Positions 16,806 through 25,692 of a stretch of DNA of 64,000 nt are shown one piece after another. The translations under genes and the position numbers were made by a program. The notes beneath the pieces were generated by a model. The model saw nothing but the letters and a program-made list of their open reading frames with translations, made no database searches and was not told the origin of the DNA. The DNA is from Dehalococcoidia bacterium (GTDB lineage: Bacteria; Chloroflexota; Dehalococcoidia; Lucifugimonadales; Australimonadaceae). Each line of letters begins with the position of its first letter. Positions within the stretch are counted from its first letter, which is position 1. The stretch lies in NCBI GenBank assembly GCA_022820645.1, contig JAJEFD010000002.1, forward strand, positions 248,001 to 312,000. The letters run 5' to 3'.

Positions 16806-17200
16806 TACTGCTCGATACCCATGCCTTGATATGGGTGAGAGAAGGTAACCCGAAGCTGGGACCCCACGCCCGCACGGTGATTGAACGCGCATTCGAAGAG
16901 AACACCGTGGCAGTGTCCCCCATCTCCTTCTGGGAGATCGCCATGCGTGTTCAGAAGGGACACATCATCTTCTTCTCCGATGTTGCCGCCTGGCGCGATA
17001 GCCTGCTCAGCCGAGGGTTGCACGAGATCCCGGTGGACGGCCGCATCGCGGTACGCGCCGGTCTGCTGCCGGACCTGCACGGCGACCCCGCAGACCGCCT
17101 CATCGTCGCAACGGCGCTCGAAGGCCATCGACTCGTGACCGCTGACCATCGTCTCCTCGAATGGAGCGGCCCGCTGAACCGCCTCGACGCCACCGAGTAG
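16802..17200 (+). CDS. PIN-domain ribonuclease toxin (VapC-like)
   Basis: 132-residue PIN-domain RNase, the toxin of the pair. Mg-binding acids are visible: Asp in ILLDTHALIW (residue 5), Glu in SFWEIAMR, Asp in GDPADRLIVATA and Asp in VTADHRLL. A TTG start at 16802 overlapping the antitoxin stop by four bases is chosen because it places the conserved LLDTHA at the N-terminus, as in relatives; the GTG at 16763 would add an unconserved basic extension. Expected to cleave a specific RNA when freed from the antitoxin. Confidence 0.9.
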   Translation: MILLDTHALIWVREGNPKLGPHARTVIERAFEENTVAVSPISFWEIAMRVQKGHIIFFSDVAAWRDSLLSRGLHEIPVDGRIAVRAGLLPDLHGDPADRLIVATALEGHRLVTADHRLLEWSGPLNRLDATE

Positions 17201-17276
17201 CCGCCTTTGGCGCGCCCCTGCCCCGCGCTGCTATAGTCTGGGGTGCCATCCCGTCCACCGAGGTCGATACGCGCCC

Positions 17277-17798
17277 ATGGGCGTCCTCTCGTCGCAACAG
17301 ATTCGCGCCATGCTCTCCGACACCCCGCCGCTCGTCGCCGGGTTCCTCGACCTCGACGAGCAGTTGCAGGCCAACGGCTTCGACATGACGCTGGAGTCCA
17401 TCGCCGCGTTCACCGGCGCAGGCCGTATCGGCGTCAGCAACGACGACCGCATCCTTGCCGAGACCGAGGAACTCGCGTTCGACGCGGACGGCTACGTGCG
17501 CCTGGAGCCCGGCGTCTACGCGGTGCGCCTCAACGAGACCGTCGCCCTGCCCCGCACCGTCATGGCGCTCGCCAAGCCGCGCTCCACGCTCCTGCGGAAC
17601 GGCGCCGCAGCGCACAACGCTGTGTGGGACGCGGGCTACACCGGCAGGTCGCAGATACAGGTCGCCGTCTACAACCCCCACGGGCTCACGCTCGCCCGCA
17701 ACGCCCGCATCGTGCAGATGGTCTTCTTCACACTCGACAACGCCACCGAGACGCCGTACGCCGGCATCTACCAGGGCGAAGCGGTGACTTCGCCATGA
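17277..17798 (+). CDS. dUTPase/dCTP deaminase family protein
   Basis: 173-residue trimeric dUTPase/Dcd-fold protein that removes dUTP or deaminates dCTP. The nucleotide-binding segment KPRSTLLRNG is near residues 100-109. The catalytic region reads HNAVWDAGYTG (113-123), with Asp where dUTPases have the water-activating Asp and without the Glu of bacterial dCTP deaminases, so hydrolysis of dUTP is favoured. A likely -10 (TATAGT, 17232-17237) precedes it. Its stop overlaps the next start (ATGA). Confidence 0.8.
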   Translation: MGVLSSQQIRAMLSDTPPLVAGFLDLDEQLQANGFDMTLESIAAFTGAGRIGVSNDDRILAETEELAFDADGYVRLEPGVYAVRLNETVALPRTVMALAKPRSTLLRNGAAAHNAVWDAGYTGRSQIQVAVYNPHGLTLARNARIVQMVFFTLDNATETPYAGIYQGEAVTSP

Positions 17799-18928
17799 CC
17801 ACGAACGGGACCGCCGAGGTCGTCGTCGTGGGTGGTGGAGTCATGGGCTGCTCCACCGCCTGGTTCCTCGCAGCCGACCACGGCATACGCTCCGTCATCG
17901 TCGAGCGCGACGCGGTCGCCAGCGGCGCATCGGGCGGCGCGGCGGGCGAGTTGGGCGCGGTCGGCAGGCACCGCTACTCCATCGAGTACACCCGGTTCCT
18001 GCTGGAAGGCATCCGCATGCACACGGAGGTCGCCGAGACGCTCGTGGCCGAGTCCGGCGTCGACTACCTCTTCTCCGACATCCCCATCCTCCGTCCGGCG
18101 CTGGACGAAGAGGAAGCCCGCGACCTGCAGGGGCAGATGGGCTGGCAGCGCGAGATCGGCATCGACGTCGAGTGGCTCGACGAGACGCAGGTGCGCTCAC
18201 TCGGCACGTGGCTGACCGAGGATGCGCTCGGCGCGGCGTACACCATTGAGAAGCAGCTGGAGGCGTACCCGTTCGCCATAGCGCTCGCGCAGGCGTGCGA
18301 ACGCCGCGGCGTGTCCATCCGCACCGCCGAAGTGAACGGCGTGCTGCGCGACGGCGAACGTGCGTGCGGCGTCACGCTCGCGTCAGGCGAGCGCATCGAG
18401 GCGGGCGCCGTGCTCGTGGCGAACGGCCCATGGTCGCAGCACACGGCAGAGTGGCTGGGCATGGAAGTGCCGGTCGTTCCGCTGCGCGGCCAGATCGTGC
18501 ACCTCTCGCCTCCCGACGGCGTGCCCATGCCGGCGCACTCCATCTTCCACGAGACCGGCTACGTGCTCCCGAAGGCGGGCGGAGATCTGCTCGTGGGCAC
18601 CACCGAAGAATTGGCCGGGTTCGACCCCTACCCGACGATGGAGGCGCAGAACGGCATCCTCGAAGCGGTGATACGTATCGCGCCGAACGTGCTCGACGCG
18701 CCGATACGCGACCTCACCGCGTGCCTGCGTCCCTACTCCCCGGACCAGATGCCCATCCTCGGCGCCGTGCCCGGGACCGAGTCGCTCTACCTGTCGACCG
18801 GCCACGGCTACAAGGGCATCACGCTCGCGATCATCTCGGGCAAGGCGATGGCGCAGCAGATAGCGAACGGCAAGAGCGACATCGACATCTCGCCGTTCTC
18901 CCCCGCCCGTTTCGCGGAGGCGTCGTAG
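17795..18928 (+). CDS. FAD-dependent amine/glycine oxidoreductase (DadA/SoxB-like)
   Basis: 377-residue flavoprotein of the D-amino-acid dehydrogenase/sarcosine-oxidase (DAO) family. The FAD Rossmann motif is VVVGGGVMGCSTAWFLA at residues 10-26, followed by VERDAVASGASGGAAGE. The C-terminal flavin-contact segment is LYLSTGHGYKGITLA. It would oxidise a secondary or D-amino acid or glycine derivative. The ATG overlaps the dUTPase stop by four bases, and an amidase starts 4 bases after its own stop, so the three form one tightly coupled operon. A scheme in which the amidase releases an amine that the flavoprotein oxidises is inference. Confidence 0.87.
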   Translation: MTTNGTAEVVVVGGGVMGCSTAWFLAADHGIRSVIVERDAVASGASGGAAGELGAVGRHRYSIEYTRFLLEGIRMHTEVAETLVAESGVDYLFSDIPILRPALDEEEARDLQGQMGWQREIGIDVEWLDETQVRSLGTWLTEDALGAAYTIEKQLEAYPFAIALAQACERRGVSIRTAEVNGVLRDGERACGVTLASGERIEAGAVLVANGPWSQHTAEWLGMEVPVVPLRGQIVHLSPPDGVPMPAHSIFHETGYVLPKAGGDLLVGTTEELAGFDPYPTMEAQNGILEAVIRIAPNVLDAPIRDLTACLRPYSPDQMPILGAVPGTESLYLSTGHGYKGITLAIISGKAMAQQIANGKSDIDISPFSPARFAEAS

Positions 18929-18932
18929 CCGC

Positions 18933-20363
18933 ATGGCAGGCGCCGACCTTACCGAGTTCACTGCCTCCGAACTGGCGGGCCTCATCCGCGAGCGGCAGGT
19001 CTCGCCCGTCGAGGTGACGGCGCACTTCCTGGAGCGCATCGCGAAGTACGACGGCGAACTGCGCGCGTTCATCACCACCGTGCCGGAGCAGGCGATGGCG
19101 GAGGCACACCGCGCTGAAGCCGCGGTTATCGCGGGTGAAGAGCTGGGGCCGCTGCACGGCGTCCCCTTCGGCGTCAAGGACCTCAACGCCACGAAAGGCA
19201 TCCGCACCACCTTCGGCTCGCTCCTGTTCGGCGACAACGTCCCGAAGAACGACGACATCGTCACCGAGCGCATCCGCGCGAGCGGCGCCATCATCGTCGG
19301 CAAGACGAACACGCCCGACTTCGGCTGGAAGGGCACGACCGAGAGCACGATCGCCGGGCCGTGCTTCAATCCGTGGGACACGACGCGCACGTCCGGCGGG
19401 TCGAGCGGTGGCTCCGGCGCGGCGCTCGCTGCGCGGCTCGTGCCGCTCTGCAACGGCGGCGATGCGGGCGGCTCCATCCGCATACCCGCGAGCTTCTGCG
19501 GCGTCTACGGCATCAAGCCGGGCGCGGGACGCGTACCCGGCGACTACACCGCGAACGCCACCTGGGGAGGACTGTCGCAGAACGGCCCCATGTCCACGAA
19601 CGTCCGCGACTCCGCCCTGCTCCTGGACATCCTCGCCGGGCCGGACAGCCGCGACCCTCGCTCGCTGGGACAGCCCTCCGGCGACTACCTCGCGGCGTTC
19701 GAAGCGCCGTCCGTCGATGGTCTGCGCATCGCCTGGGGCGGCGCGATGGACGATCAGCCGACCGACCCCCAGGTGCTGGCGCTCGCGCAGGCGGGTGCGG
19801 AAGCGTTCGCGGAACTGGGCGCGAGCGTCGAGGAAGACATGCCCGCCGTCACGACGGACGACGCCATCTGGGCGTTCGTGACGTTCATGCTCACGGACCT
19901 CTGCATAACCCTCGGCCCGGCCATCGAGGGCGGCCAGGGCGACTTCCTGCCGTCGATGCTGCTCAAGTGGCTCACCGACGCGAAGACGTGGCCGGCGTCG
20001 CGCTACGCCGAGGCGCTGCACATGCGCGAGTGGCACCGCCACTGGTTCGACGAACTGTTCGAGCGGTACGACGTGCTCGCGCTCCCGACGATGGCCGTCC
20101 CCGCGTTCCCGGTCGAGCGCAATCCGAAGACGATCGCGGGGCGGGACGTGCATCCCTCGTGGGGCTTCACGCCGTTCTGCCTGCATGCAAACCTTACGGG
20201 AAGGCCCGCAGCCAGCATCCCGTGCGGTTTCACCGCCGAGGGCCTGCCCGTCGGGCTGATGCTCGTGGGACGCATGGGCGAGGAATCGACGCTGCTGCGT
20301 GCGTCCGCCGCGTTCGAGGCCGCCCACCCCTGGGCTGAGAAACGCCCGCCCGAGTTCCTTTAG
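18933..20363 (+). CDS. Amidase (amidase-signature family)
   Basis: 476-residue amidase-signature hydrolase cleaving carboxylic amides, cytoplasmic. The Ser-cisSer-Lys triad is visible: Lys82 in FGVKDLNA, the cis-Ser in TSGGSSGGSGAA (153-164) and the nucleophile Ser181 in DAGGSIRIPASFCG. The length is normal for the family and includes the C-terminal substrate-shaping segment. It follows the FAD oxidoreductase at 4 bases. It lacks GatA-specific context (no gatB/gatC nearby), so it is a catabolic amidase rather than part of tRNA amidotransferase. Confidence 0.9.
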   Translation: MAGADLTEFTASELAGLIRERQVSPVEVTAHFLERIAKYDGELRAFITTVPEQAMAEAHRAEAAVIAGEELGPLHGVPFGVKDLNATKGIRTTFGSLLFGDNVPKNDDIVTERIRASGAIIVGKTNTPDFGWKGTTESTIAGPCFNPWDTTRTSGGSSGGSGAALAARLVPLCNGGDAGGSIRIPASFCGVYGIKPGAGRVPGDYTANATWGGLSQNGPMSTNVRDSALLLDILAGPDSRDPRSLGQPSGDYLAAFEAPSVDGLRIAWGGAMDDQPTDPQVLALAQAGAEAFAELGASVEEDMPAVTTDDAIWAFVTFMLTDLCITLGPAIEGGQGDFLPSMLLKWLTDAKTWPASRYAEALHMREWHRHWFDELFERYDVLALPTMAVPAFPVERNPKTIAGRDVHPSWGFTPFCLHANLTGRPAASIPCGFTAEGLPVGLMLVGRMGEESTLLRASAAFEAAHPWAEKRPPEFL

Positions 20364-20368
20364 CCCAG

Positions 20369-20632
20369 CCCCCGTCGTTCCAGCGAAAGCTGGAATCCAG
20401 AAGTTTGGTGTAGGGGCATCCCTTGTGGGTGCCCTTGTATGCCCACCTCTCCCCGGGGGAGAGGTCGCCGCGCAGCGGCGGGTGAGGGTGAACCGGACGT
20501 GGGGCGCAGCCCCCGTCATTCCAGCGAAAGCTGGGATCCAGAAGTTTGGTGTAGGGGCATCCCTTGTGGGTGCCCTCGTAGCCCACCTCTCCCTCGGGGA
20601 GAGGTCGACGCGCAGCGGCGGGTGAGGGCCTC
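20369..20632. repeat. Two tandem composite repeat units (families A+D+B)
   Basis: The same composite occurs twice in a row, at about 20369-20508 and 20509-20632. Each is family A ('GTCRTTCCAGCGAAAGCTGG'), then AAGTTTGGTGTAGGGGCATC with the CCTTGTGGGTGCCC motif (family D), then family B ('CACCTCTCCC...GGGAGAGGTCG' with CGCAGCGGCGGGTGAGGG). The copies differ at a few positions. This fills the gap between the convergent amidase and anti-sigma genes. Confidence 0.85.
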
Positions 20633-20635
20633 CCC

Positions 20636-21526
20636 CTACTGCCCACCCCCCACCACGCGGACGTGGCCGTGCAGCACGATCTGCGGGCCGGGTTCGACCG
20701 CGCCCATCTCCGATTCGACGCTGACGCCAAGCCTGCTCATGCCGCCGGGGTGTCCGAGCAGGTGGACCCACGCGTAGCCGCCCTCTCCCACGGTGAACAC
20801 CGCCGCGCTCTTGGTCTGGTGCTCCTGGTCCCACCACCACGCCCGGTAGATGAAACCGGGCTCCAGCGCGCTGAGGCCCCTCACGACGAGCATGCTCTGG
20901 CCGTCCGGCCTCGTGATGAGGATGCCTCGGGCGTGCCTGGCGCCATAGCGGGCCTCCTGCTCCTTCGGCGCCTCCTCGGTCTCCGATACGGGCTGCGCGG
21001 GCGTGAGGGCGGTCATCGCAACGCTGTCCGCGACCATGTCGCTGAGCCCGACGAGGTCGCTGCGGACGTCTTCCGCCTCTGCGGTCACCACGTCCACCTC
21101 GCCCTGCAGCTGCACCACGCGCTGCTGCTGCATGGTCGAGAACGCGCCCAGCCCCATGACCGCCACGGCGAGCGCGGCGGCAACGCCGAGCAGTGCGAAC
21201 GGCACGCGCGGCGCGGGACGCACAACCGGCTCCGCGGCGGAACCGCGCACCCGTCCCATGATGCGCTCGCGCACCTCGGCGCTCGGAACCGCGAACGTAT
21301 GGGAGGCCGCGAGCGCGCCAACGCTCTCCAGCTGCTGCTCCAGCATCTCCCGGTAGCGTGGCTCGCGATCGAGGGCGCGTTCGACGACCAGCGCGTCCGC
21401 TGCGTCCAGCGCCCCGAGGGCGTAGGCCGGCAGCAGCCCGGCTATCTCGTCCCCCGCCTCATTCCCCTCTCCTTCTGGGAGAGGGTCAGGGTGAGGGTAC
21501 TGCGGCTCTAACGGCTCGTCGGCCAT
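20636..21526 (-). CDS. Anti-sigma factor, RskA type
   Basis: Membrane anti-sigma factor, about 296 residues. The N-terminal cytoplasmic part (EIAGLLPAYALGALDAADA) is the sigma-binding segment typical of anti-sigma-K proteins. One transmembrane helix (ALLGVAAALAVAVMGLGAF) near residue 120 is followed by an extracytoplasmic RskA domain ending in a Trp-rich strand region. Residues about 8-22 (QYPHPDPLPEGEGNE) are encoded by a family B repeat. ATG at 21526 or GTG at 21529, overlapping the sigma stop codon. It should hold the ECF sigma factor inactive until an envelope signal triggers proteolysis. Confidence 0.88.
   Translation of the reverse strand: MADEPLEPQYPHPDPLPEGEGNEAGDEIAGLLPAYALGALDAADALVVERALDREPRYREMLEQQLESVGALAASHTFAVPSAEVRERIMGRVRGSAAEPVVRPAPRVPFALLGVAAALAVAVMGLGAFSTMQQQRVVQLQGEVDVVTAEAEDVRSDLVGLSDMVADSVAMTALTPAQPVSETEEAPKEQEARYGARHARGILITRPDGQSMLVVRGLSALEPGFIYRAWWWDQEHQTKSAAVFTVGEGGYAWVHLLGHPGGMSRLGVSVESEMGAVEPGPQIVLHGHVRVVGGGQ
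21464..21505. repeat. Family B repeat inside the anti-sigma gene
   Basis: 'CCCTCTCC-TTCT-GGGAGAGGG' with the usual TCAGGGTGAGGG flank lies within the coding region and is read in frame as PHPDPLPEGEG. Confidence 0.8.
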
Positions 21527-22128
21527 CACGCCCCCTCCGGTGCGGGTGCATTCATCGTCTGCCTCAACTTGCTCAGTCCTAGGCGCAGGCGGGTCTTGAC
21601 CGTGCCGAGCGGTGTCCCCGTGCGCTGCGCTATCTCCTGTTGTGTCGCGCCTTCCAGGTATGCCATCACGATGACGACGCGCTGCTCCTCCGGCAGTGCG
21701 CGCAGGGCCTCGCGCGCCTCGCCGACCAGCACGGACGTTATCGCCTCGTCCGCGGTGTCGCCGGAAGAGACGAGCCCGAGTGTCGCGTCCTCCGGCGCCC
21801 TGTCGGCGTCCATCAGTGCGGCCCGGCGCCTGCGGCGCACCTCGTCGATCACGCGGTTGTGCGCCAGGTGCAGGAACCAGTGCCGGAAGACGCCCTTCGC
21901 TGCGTCGAACCGCCCTGCCCGCGTCCAGAGCGCCACGAAGACCTCCTGGGCGAGGTCCTCGGCGAGTGCGTAGTCCCTGAGTATCCCGTACGCCATGCTG
22001 AACACCTGCACGCCGTAGCGGTTGTAGAGCTCCTCGAGCGAGCCCGCGTCACCGGCCGCAACACGGGAAGCCAGAACGGCGTCCGGTTGGGCAGTCAGAG
22101 TGAGGGACACGTTCTCACCGCTCGCCAT
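21526..22128 (-). CDS. ECF RNA polymerase sigma factor (SigK-like)
   Basis: 200-residue sigma-70-family extracytoplasmic-function factor. Region 2 covers about residues 25-95 (YGILRDYALAEDLAQEVFVALW, -10 recognition) and region 4 about 140-190 (LPEEQRVVIVMAYLEGATQQ, then a helix-turn-helix around GTPLGTVKTRLRLGLSKLR). The linker includes an acidic GDTADEA stretch. The downstream anti-sigma gene overlaps it, the classic arrangement for a membrane-signal-controlled pair that usually autoregulates. The promoter should lie in 22129-22342, shared with the divergent dehydrogenase. Confidence 0.92.
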   Translation of the reverse strand: MASGENVSLTLTAQPDAVLASRVAAGDAGSLEELYNRYGVQVFSMAYGILRDYALAEDLAQEVFVALWTRAGRFDAAKGVFRHWFLHLAHNRVIDEVRRRRRAALMDADRAPEDATLGLVSSGDTADEAITSVLVGEAREALRALPEEQRVVIVMAYLEGATQQEIAQRTGTPLGTVKTRLRLGLSKLRQTMNAPAPEGA

Positions 22129-22342
22129 AGCGCGGCACTCTTTCTCTACGTGAGGTACTACGATGCACCCGGTATTTCGGATTCATGGCTCTTCCCTGCT
22201 CTTCCAATTGTAACGTCAGGTCGGTAACTCGTCGTTCCTGCGAAACCAACCCGGTGCAGGTGGTCGAGGGAGAGGGTGCGGCTGCTCCAATACGGGTAGA
22301 ATCTCCCCACCACCCCACACAAGAACGGAGGCAGGCGCGCGC

Positions 22343-23413
<1,071 letters not shown>

Positions 23414-23418
23414 GCAGC

Positions 23419-23780
23419 CCCCGTCATTCCCGCGAAGGCGGGAATCCAGCGCGCGAAGCGCCTTTATCACCTCGCCCCTTGGGAGAGGAAGCTGCCGCAT
23501 GGCAGCCGGTGAGGGTGAACCAGACGCGGGGCGTAGCCCCCGTCATTCCCGCGAAGGCGGGAATCCAGCGCGCGAAGCGCCTTTATCCACCTCGCCCCCT
23601 GGGAGAGGTCAACGCGCGACAGCGCGGCGGGTGAGGGTGAACCGGTGGGGCGGCGGTGGGGCCTGTCATGCTGAGCAAAGCGCAGCGGAGTCGAGGCATC
23701 TCTCGGGTAGCGCCCGCTCATGGTGAGCCTGTCGAATCACCGTCGTTCCCGCGAAGGCAGGAACCTCGCAGCCACTTGAG
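23419..23780. repeat. Large composite repeat block (families A, B, C)
   Basis: Two near-identical units (about 23419-23535 and 23537-23650), each family A with the CGCGCGAAGCGCCTTTAT tail plus family B, are followed by family C (23675-23707) and a further partial A copy (23743-23772). No gene is present. It separates the dehydrogenase from the convergent small ORF and aldolase. Confidence 0.85.
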
Positions 23781-23813
23781 CGCGAGGCTCGCGTCAACCA
23801 CCACCGAAACCGC

Positions 23814-23966
23814 TCACGCCCACCCTTCGGTTTCGGCATCCCTGATCTCGCGGGCCTCCCTAATCAAGTCGGCGGAACTCCCAAGGAGAGGCTTGCCTCC
23901 GAATATCTCTCGGCGGAGCTCTGCTAACAGTTCATCGTCAGGTTTATCAGGCAACGGCTTTTCCAT
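23814..23966 (-). CDS. Small hypothetical protein, 50 residues
   Basis: Short ORF directly downstream of the aldolase gene on the same strand (18-base gap). It encodes a charged, mostly helical peptide beginning MEKPLPDKPDDELLAELRRE and ending EIRDAETEGWA. GGACG lies about six bases before the ATG. Codon use is plausible and the composition resembles the C-terminal halves of small antitoxins, but no DNA-binding motif or toxin partner is visible. It may be a real small gene or a truncated relic next to the repeat block. Confidence 0.4.
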   Translation of the reverse strand: MEKPLPDKPDDELLAELRREIFGGKPLLGSSADLIREAREIRDAETEGWA

Positions 23967-23984
23967 ATCGTACGTCCTGCCCCC

Positions 23985-24725
23985 CTACTCCCGGTACGAC
24001 GTGTCCTTCCGGTCGAGCACCCGCAGCAGCCACTCCCACTCCATCGAGCCGTGCATCTGGCCGAGGAGCCCGGCGGTCTTCTCGATGGCGGGCAGCGGGG
24101 CCTGGTGAAGCGCCTGCCCCGTCGACTGCGCGAGCACCTGCACCTGGCAGGCGCGCTCGAGCTGCCACATCAGCGTCCATGCCTCCGCGACGGTCCGGCC
24201 CGCCGTGAGCAGGCCGTGGTTCCGCATGATCATCGCGTCCTTGTCGCCGAGGTCGGTCACGAGCCGCTCGCACTCGTCCGTGTCGACCGCAAGCCCCTCG
24301 AACTCGTGGTAGGCGACGCGCTCGTGGAAGCGGTACGTGTCCTGTTGCAGCGGGACCAGGCCCTCTTCCAGCGCGGAGACGGCCATGCCGTAAGGCGTGT
24401 GCGTGTGCATCACGCAGTTGACGTCGTGCCGCGCCCCGTGGACGGCGGAGTGGATGACGTAGCCGGCGAAGTTGATCCGGTGATCGCCCTCCTCCCGCAC
24501 CTTGCCGTCCAGGTCTATCTTGACGAGGTTGGAGGCCTTCACCTCGTCGTAGCCGAGGCCGTATTCATTGATGAGGAACTGGTCGTCCGTGCCCGGCACC
24601 CGCGCCGTGATGTGGTTGTAGACCAGCGTCGTCATGCCGAAGTGATCGGTGAGACGGTACGCCGCGGCGAGGTCCACCCGCGCCTGCCATTCCGCTTCCG
24701 AGTAGCCATTCCTGGTTCCGGCCAT
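23985..24725 (-). CDS. Class II aldolase/adducin family protein
   Basis: 246-residue zinc-dependent aldolase-fold protein (fuculose-phosphate-aldolase/adducin type). Zinc ligands are the His pair in CVMHTHTPYGMAV near residue 116 and the His of MIMRNHGLLTAG near 183. An acidic residue in FAGYVIHSAVH is part of the usual site. AAGGAGG precedes the ATG. Members cleave phosphorylated or small carboxylated aldols or act as decarboxylases; the substrate is unknown. A second family member is at 59923. Confidence 0.88.
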   Translation of the reverse strand: MAGTRNGYSEAEWQARVDLAAAYRLTDHFGMTTLVYNHITARVPGTDDQFLINEYGLGYDEVKASNLVKIDLDGKVREEGDHRINFAGYVIHSAVHGARHDVNCVMHTHTPYGMAVSALEEGLVPLQQDTYRFHERVAYHEFEGLAVDTDECERLVTDLGDKDAMIMRNHGLLTAGRTVAEAWTLMWQLERACQVQVLAQSTGQALHQAPLPAIEKTAGLLGQMHGSMEWEWLLRVLDRKDTSYRE

Positions 24726-24767
24726 GTCCGTTCCTCCTTCTCTCCTGTCCGTCGTTCCTGCCCTGCC

Positions 24768-24828
24768 CCGTCATTCTCGCGAAGGCGGGAATCCAGGGTG
24801 GGCTGCCGCATGGCAGCCGGTGAGGGTG
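24768..24828. repeat. Family A plus family B fragment
   Basis: 'CGTCATTCTCGCGAAGGCGG' and following bases, then GCCGCATGGCAGCCGGTGAG, between the DUF427 gene and the aldolase gene. Confidence 0.75.
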
Positions 24829-24831
24829 CCC

Positions 24832-25614
24832 CTACCTCCGCCAGTTGGTCACCGGCTTCTCCAGTTCCTCGCCGTCCACGCGGATGGCCTCCACCCGCTC
24901 GTTGAAGAAGCAGACCAGCCCTGCGACCCCTGCAGTCTCCGTGGTGGGATACTTGTAGCACCACGCCGCGTCTTCCAGCAAGCCGCTCTCCGTCCCCACG
25001 GAGTAGTAGTTCGCCTTCCCCTTGTACGGGCAGCGGCTCACCGTCTCGCTGGGGAGCAGCAGGTCCATCCGCACGTCCATCTTCGGCAGGTAGTAGCGCA
25101 GCGGGTGGCCCGGCTCCAGCAGCACCACCGGCGACGTACTGTCGGCGACCTTCTCCCCGCCCGCGTGCACCTCGACGTGGCGCCCCGACCTGAACGTCTC
25201 GATGCGCTTGAACGGGTCCTTCGCGTGGACGAACACCTCCTCCTCTTCCTCGTACCAGGCGTCCATCTCGCCCCAGCGGAACGCCACCGTCCCCGCGAGG
25301 AACGCCACGTCGTCCGCCGTCTCGGTGTACTCCCATGCCGCGCCTTCCGCCGAACGCTCCCCCACCCGCACGTCGAACAGCGACATCGTCCCGCGTGCGT
25401 TCGTCTCGGTACGCCCGGTGGCCGCCAGCGCGTCCTGCTGCACGTCGTCCTTTGGGAAGTAGTACACCGGCGGCCCTCCGCCCCGGAACAGGTTCGCGCG
25501 CGTGGTGTCCACGATGGCCTCGCCGCCGAAGAACACCCGCAGGCGCTTGGGGCTCGTTATCCAGCGCGGCTCCGGCGCCGTGATCAGCCGGTTGTTCTCG
25601 TCCAGGTAGTCCAT
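24832..25614 (-). CDS. Tandem DUF427 domain protein
   Basis: 260-residue soluble protein with two DUF427 repeats. Repeat 1 is about residues 15-115 (KRLRVFFGGEAIVDTTRANL...PVYYFPKDDV) and repeat 2 about 140-250 (RHVEVHAGGEKVADSTSPVV...RYYLPKMDV, ending SRCPYKGKANYYSV). Both show the family pattern of a beta-strand hairpin followed by YY(F/L)PK. The biochemical role of the family is not established. AAGGAGGAG precedes the ATG. It lies between the MFS transporter upstream and the aldolase downstream, on the same strand. Confidence 0.9.
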   Translation of the reverse strand: MDYLDENNRLITAPEPRWITSPKRLRVFFGGEAIVDTTRANLFRGGGPPVYYFPKDDVQQDALAATGRTETNARGTMSLFDVRVGERSAEGAAWEYTETADDVAFLAGTVAFRWGEMDAWYEEEEEVFVHAKDPFKRIETFRSGRHVEVHAGGEKVADSTSPVVLLEPGHPLRYYLPKMDVRMDLLLPSETVSRCPYKGKANYYSVGTESGLLEDAAWCYKYPTTETAGVAGLVCFFNERVEAIRVDGEELEKPVTNWRR

Positions 25615-25654
25615 GACGCTCTCCTCCTTGCTTGCCCCTGTCTCGGGTGCCTGG

Positions 25655-25692
25655 TCCCCTCTCCTGAGGGAGAGGGTTAGGGTGAGGGCCCT
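25655..25692. repeat. Family B repeat overlapping the MFS stop codon
   Basis: 'CCCCTCTCC-TGAG-GGAGAGGG' with TTAGGGTGAGGGCCCT. The TAA of the MFS gene is at 25677-25679, inside the repeat. Confidence 0.8.

Noticed and set aside
20369..20632. Possible CRISPR array
   Set aside because: Only two long imperfect composite units with no unique spacers and no cas genes; the same motifs are scattered singly elsewhere.
18831..20840. 669-codon minus-strand ORF over the amidase
   Set aside because: Antisense of a clear amidase and of repeats; translation is low-complexity.
23419..23780. Peptides of the VIPAEAGIQ/SFPRRRES type as proteins
   Set aside because: These are translations of palindromic repeats; here they are intergenic and have no start signals.
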